NCBI RefSeq assembly: GCF_900128505.1
Contig: NZ_LT669940.1
Span: forward strand, 168,488-232,487
From: Parabacteroides timonensis
GTDB lineage: Bacteria; Bacteroidota; Bacteroidia; Bacteroidales; Tannerellaceae
Length of the DNA: 64,000 bases
Direction of reading: 5' to 3'
Part shown: positions 61,073-64,000 of the stretch, piece after piece
Layout: the number at the start of each line of letters is the position of its first letter
How positions within the stretch are numbered: position 1 is the first letter of the stretch
Translations under genes and position numbers: made by a program
The notes under the pieces: model-generated
Database searches by the model: none
What the model was told of the DNA's origin: nothing
Seen by the model: only the letters and a program-made list of their open reading frames with translations

Positions 61073-63948
61073 CCTTCTGCCAATTCGTCTAATACGCGCA
61101 TAATTTCAGCACGTATGGTTTCACTTCCTTTATTATCCGTATTTGCGACATGTATAACCACGCTGTCGCAAACCTTTCCTACATGCACCGTCTTGCCGGT
61201 TTCTACCGTAGTGGTGTTTTCAGATATAAAGCTGCTTTTTTCCGTTGTTTTTTCCGGCATGGAATAAGCATCGGAAAGCTGGGGTAACTTTACATCAGGA
61301 ACGGAAGACGCCGGAAATTCCGGTACATTTACTACCGGTTCATCCAATTCAATAGCCGGGCTTACAATTGGGGGAACATTTACCGGTGAAACAGAAACAT
61401 CGGGAACGGGAGCCTTCGGAAATTCCGGCACATTTATCACCGGGCCGCCCAGCTGAACGGCCGGGGATTGCGCTACAAGTTCAGGCGAAGCTAAATTAAC
61501 AACGGGCTGTTCTGCCCCCTTTACTTCAGGTGAAGAAAGGGTAACCGCTAAAGGAAGCATAACAGCCGCCGCAATTTTCCGAACATTCGACAGAATATTA
61601 GAAAGGTAATTTTCCTTTTCCGGCTCATAACTTTGTGTACGATCGTCCGCTTTAGCCGCAAAGGTGGTTTTTGCGTCAATAACATTGCCGGCGGGTAATA
61701 CCTTATTCGTTACCTGCTCTTTTGCTTCTGTCGGCTTCAGGCTGACTGTAAGTGGGGCCAGCTTCCGGGTAACAGCCGTATAAACAGCCGTTTCGTTCAG
61801 GTTTTTTACATCATCATCAAGTTTAAGAACTTTCTTAGCCTTCGCGCCCTTCTTATCCTTCCCCAATTTAGCCATCAGGTCATTAAAGTTCGTTCCCGGC
61901 ATATTACCCGGTTCCGGTAATGGTGCAGGCGTTGGAATAAGTTTATCCATCGTTGATACATCATCCGTCTTTTGCTGGGACGCGGCCCAACTATCACGCC
62001 CGGCCTGTTTGCCTTTCTCCCACGCCTGCGAATAATTGCCGTTTTGGGCCGTATCGTACAAAATTGACACAGGATTAGCACCCAACACGCCTTCACCAAT
62101 ATTTTTAAAACCATCCTTAGCCGCGGCGGCCGCTTCTTTAAAATTGCCTTTTACAAGGTTTACAATAGCCGAACAAACCCCACCAATACCGGAAAGCACC
62201 TGCTTAAATGGCTTTACAACGCTATCCAATAAAGTAGCCCCAAATTCTTTTATCACACCCCACACGCCAAGTATAGCGACGCGGAAGCCCTCAAATTTTT
62301 GCCAACAATATGTTACAGCCGCAATAACCGCACCTATCGCCAAAGCAACCCAACCCAAAGGAGAAGCATAGAACGCCGCATTTAACGCCCATTGCGCTGT
62401 CGTCAGCCCCCATGTTGCAGCGGTTTGCGCAATATCCATTACTTTTTTTATACCGCCGATAATGACAGATTTTTGAGTAATGGCGTAATTTGCTCCCATC
62501 GCAATAGAATAAAAACCTAAAGCAGCCGTTAGGCCAACAACAAGCGGGTTCCCTTCCCGAAGTAATGAATACCAAGAAGAAAAAAAGCCAACCACAATAT
62601 TAAGAGTAGAAGAAACGCCGGTCAACACCACATCGGCAACACTCAACCCGGCACTAATAACCGGTAGGATTATTTCGCCGACAGTTACACCGATATTCTT
62701 GAATTTGTTCCAAACCTCTGTTAATCGTTGTACGCTGTTTTGTGAGTATTCCAAAGCCTTGTCGGTTTCTCCGGAAGAATTAACAACATCTTTCATAGAT
62801 GCGTTATACTTTGTAATATCAGAGGTCAAAATAGCGAATGCGTTTTTTGCTTCTTTATCTACCATTCCCAATTTTTCAAGGAAGGAAGATTTTTGTTCAT
62901 CATTCAATCCGGCCATAACGCCTTGCAAATCGGAGAAAATATCCACAAGGCTTCTAATTTTACCGGCTTCATCAAACACCTTTACACCGGATTTTGCCAG
63001 CTTGTCGCGTACCTCGCCGCGCCCCAAAATAGAAAACGCATTTTCCATCAGGACGGCAGCACGTTCCGCGCTTTGCCCTTTCCCCGTCATATAAGCAAAT
63101 GTTCCGGCAACTTCTTTGTAGGCTACTCCTAAATTCGACGCGCCCGCAATCAGGTTCGGCATATACCGGGCAAAGTCGGAAAACTCACCGGCCCCCACAC
63201 GCTTAGCCGCAAAGAATGTATCCAAGACTTCCGCGGCCGTCGTATTTTCTTTGCCGACAATAGACAGGGTTTGAGCCAGTGCGGCGGAAACAGTGTCTAA
63301 TTGAGTAAAACCGGCCTTACTGCCTTTTAACGAAGCATCCAAAATAGAAAGTGACAAATCAACATCGTTAAGCTGTGAGTTTATCTGCTCAAACCCGACA
63401 GGTGCTAAAACAACATCTGTTTTATTGTCGTCCGCAATCGTTTTAAGTTTCTTTTTCAGGTCAGACAATCCGGCTTCATCCAGTTGTGCGGTAATATTCA
63501 CTTTCGCCATGCCTTCGTTAAAACTCATTCCGGCTTTACCAGCAAACCCGATAGCCGCCATTCCGGTAACCAGCGGGTTTTTAAGAAGGCCGGCACCCGG
63601 TATGGCCTCGAAAGCGTCGGAAGCCCATTTCTTAAATTTGCCCCCGCCGCTGGCCGTTTCCAGCGCATCAATCTCCTTTGTCAACCGGGAAATTTCTTTG
63701 TTATACTCGCGTATGGCGGGCAAATTATCCGCCGGTATCCATTCCCTTTTCGCCTGAAGCGCATCAACTTTCCTTTTAAGCGAACCTACGGTTTTACCCG
63801 TATCTTTGCATACAGCATCGACAGAAGCAACCTTTTCACGTACACCGGAAAGGGCTGTTACCGTTTTGTCGGAAGTGGCTGTAATACCACCCAATTTCGC
63901 GGAAATCTTATCCTGCAAGCTGAATATGTATTCTATTTTGTTCGCCAT
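61069..63948 (-). CDS. Tail tape measure protein
   Basis: The 959-residue protein contains a phage-minor-tail (TP901-type) core (FNEGMAKVNITAQLDEAGLSDL, AAKRVGAGEFSDFARYMPNLI), a hydrophobic middle (VGLTAALGFYSIAMGANYAI, WVALAIGAVIAAVTYCW) and a long proline/valine-rich repeat region (VSPVNVPPIVSPAIELDEPV) near the C terminus. It sets tail length and is ejected with the DNA. Long contractile tail of a Mu-like phage is implied. Confidence 0.85.
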   Translation of the reverse strand: MANKIEYIFSLQDKISAKLGGITATSDKTVTALSGVREKVASVDAVCKDTGKTVGSLKRKVDALQAKREWIPADNLPAIREYNKEISRLTKEIDALETASGGGKFKKWASDAFEAIPGAGLLKNPLVTGMAAIGFAGKAGMSFNEGMAKVNITAQLDEAGLSDLKKKLKTIADDNKTDVVLAPVGFEQINSQLNDVDLSLSILDASLKGSKAGFTQLDTVSAALAQTLSIVGKENTTAAEVLDTFFAAKRVGAGEFSDFARYMPNLIAGASNLGVAYKEVAGTFAYMTGKGQSAERAAVLMENAFSILGRGEVRDKLAKSGVKVFDEAGKIRSLVDIFSDLQGVMAGLNDEQKSSFLEKLGMVDKEAKNAFAILTSDITKYNASMKDVVNSSGETDKALEYSQNSVQRLTEVWNKFKNIGVTVGEIILPVISAGLSVADVVLTGVSSTLNIVVGFFSSWYSLLREGNPLVVGLTAALGFYSIAMGANYAITQKSVIIGGIKKVMDIAQTAATWGLTTAQWALNAAFYASPLGWVALAIGAVIAAVTYCWQKFEGFRVAILGVWGVIKEFGATLLDSVVKPFKQVLSGIGGVCSAIVNLVKGNFKEAAAAAKDGFKNIGEGVLGANPVSILYDTAQNGNYSQAWEKGKQAGRDSWAASQQKTDDVSTMDKLIPTPAPLPEPGNMPGTNFNDLMAKLGKDKKGAKAKKVLKLDDDVKNLNETAVYTAVTRKLAPLTVSLKPTEAKEQVTNKVLPAGNVIDAKTTFAAKADDRTQSYEPEKENYLSNILSNVRKIAAAVMLPLAVTLSSPEVKGAEQPVVNLASPELVAQSPAVQLGGPVINVPEFPKAPVPDVSVSPVNVPPIVSPAIELDEPVVNVPEFPASSVPDVKLPQLSDAYSMPEKTTEKSSFISENTTTVETGKTVHVGKVCDSVVIHVANTDNKGSETIRAEIMRVLDELAEG

Positions 63949-64000
63949 AAGCTAACCATTAAATCTTGTTTAACCCATTCGGCCATCGCTATTTGATGCG
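63933..64000 (-). CDS. C terminus of upstream phage gene (probable tail assembly chaperone), partial
   Basis: A minus-strand frame open from the window edge reads HQIAMAEWVKQDLMVSLWRTK and stops at TAG 63935-63933, overlapping the tape measure start by 16 nt. Position directly before the tape measure suggests a tail assembly chaperone. Only 21 residues are visible. Confidence 0.45.
   Translation of the reverse strand, partial: HQIAMAEWVKQDLMVSLWRTK

Noticed and set aside
1..64000. CRISPR arrays, tRNA or rRNA genes
   Set aside because: No regular repeat-spacer series, cloverleaf or rRNA-like sequence was found.

Overview
The window looks like a chromosomal segment of a gut Bacteroidales, most likely Parabacteroides or a close Bacteroides relative. 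The signs are SusC/SusD pairs, DUF3244, DUF4248 and NVEALA families, lipoprotein-rich clusters, Bacteroidetes-type promoters (TTTG, about 19 nt, TAnnTTTG) and few Shine-Dalgarno sites. Almost everything runs on the minus strand. The genus is inferred, not proven.

Layout. (1) 1-954: 5' end of carB behind a promoter, a 34-codon leader ORF and an intrinsic terminator that together look like an attenuator. (2) 1063-2892: O-antigen-ligase-like/TPR membrane protein. (3) 3162-12109: RND efflux operon (adaptor, permease, outer-membrane factor, second permease) with paired operator-like dyads at its promoter. (4) 12201-23772: AT-rich cluster of three intact NVEALA peptides and one decayed one, beta-propeller lipoproteins, a thioredoxin-like/DUF1573 lipoprotein, a transglutaminase-like lipoprotein, signal peptidase I, a second ligase/TPR protein and a divergent membrane-anchored winged-helix regulator. 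Three 11-bp-phased direct repeats lie at the NVEALA promoter. (5) 23855-28836: propeller gene, two AAA ATPases and an HU-like protein, with N6-spaced palindrome pairs at promoters and repeated copies of the HU-gene tail. (6) 28902-41419: MG2-like protein, then a RiPP-type cluster (precursor peptide, radical SAM/SPASM enzyme, M50-type peptidase, TonB-type receptor, transglutaminase-like lipoprotein, third ligase/TPR protein, DUF3244 protein, TPR/HTH regulator). (7) 41774-45777: DUF4373/DUF6633/DUF4248/amidase module with a third ATPase. (8) 45917-50555: susD and susC.

(9) About 50.47 kb to the window end: a Mu-like transposable prophage read leftward. It holds tape measure, baseplate and tail genes, a fibre, a complete diversity-generating retroelement (reverse transcriptase, template repeat and variable repeat differing only at template adenines across the 111-nt core), a fibre chaperone and a Mom-like DNA modification gene at the phage end. 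The prophage abuts the 5' end of susC, which has no in-frame ATG upstream of its signal peptide and may be chimeric.

The two peptide clusters share a transglutaminase-like lipoprotein and a ligase/TPR membrane protein, so they look like variants of one type of secreted-peptide system. The AAA ATPase genes with private palindrome operators are a second recurrent and poorly understood module.
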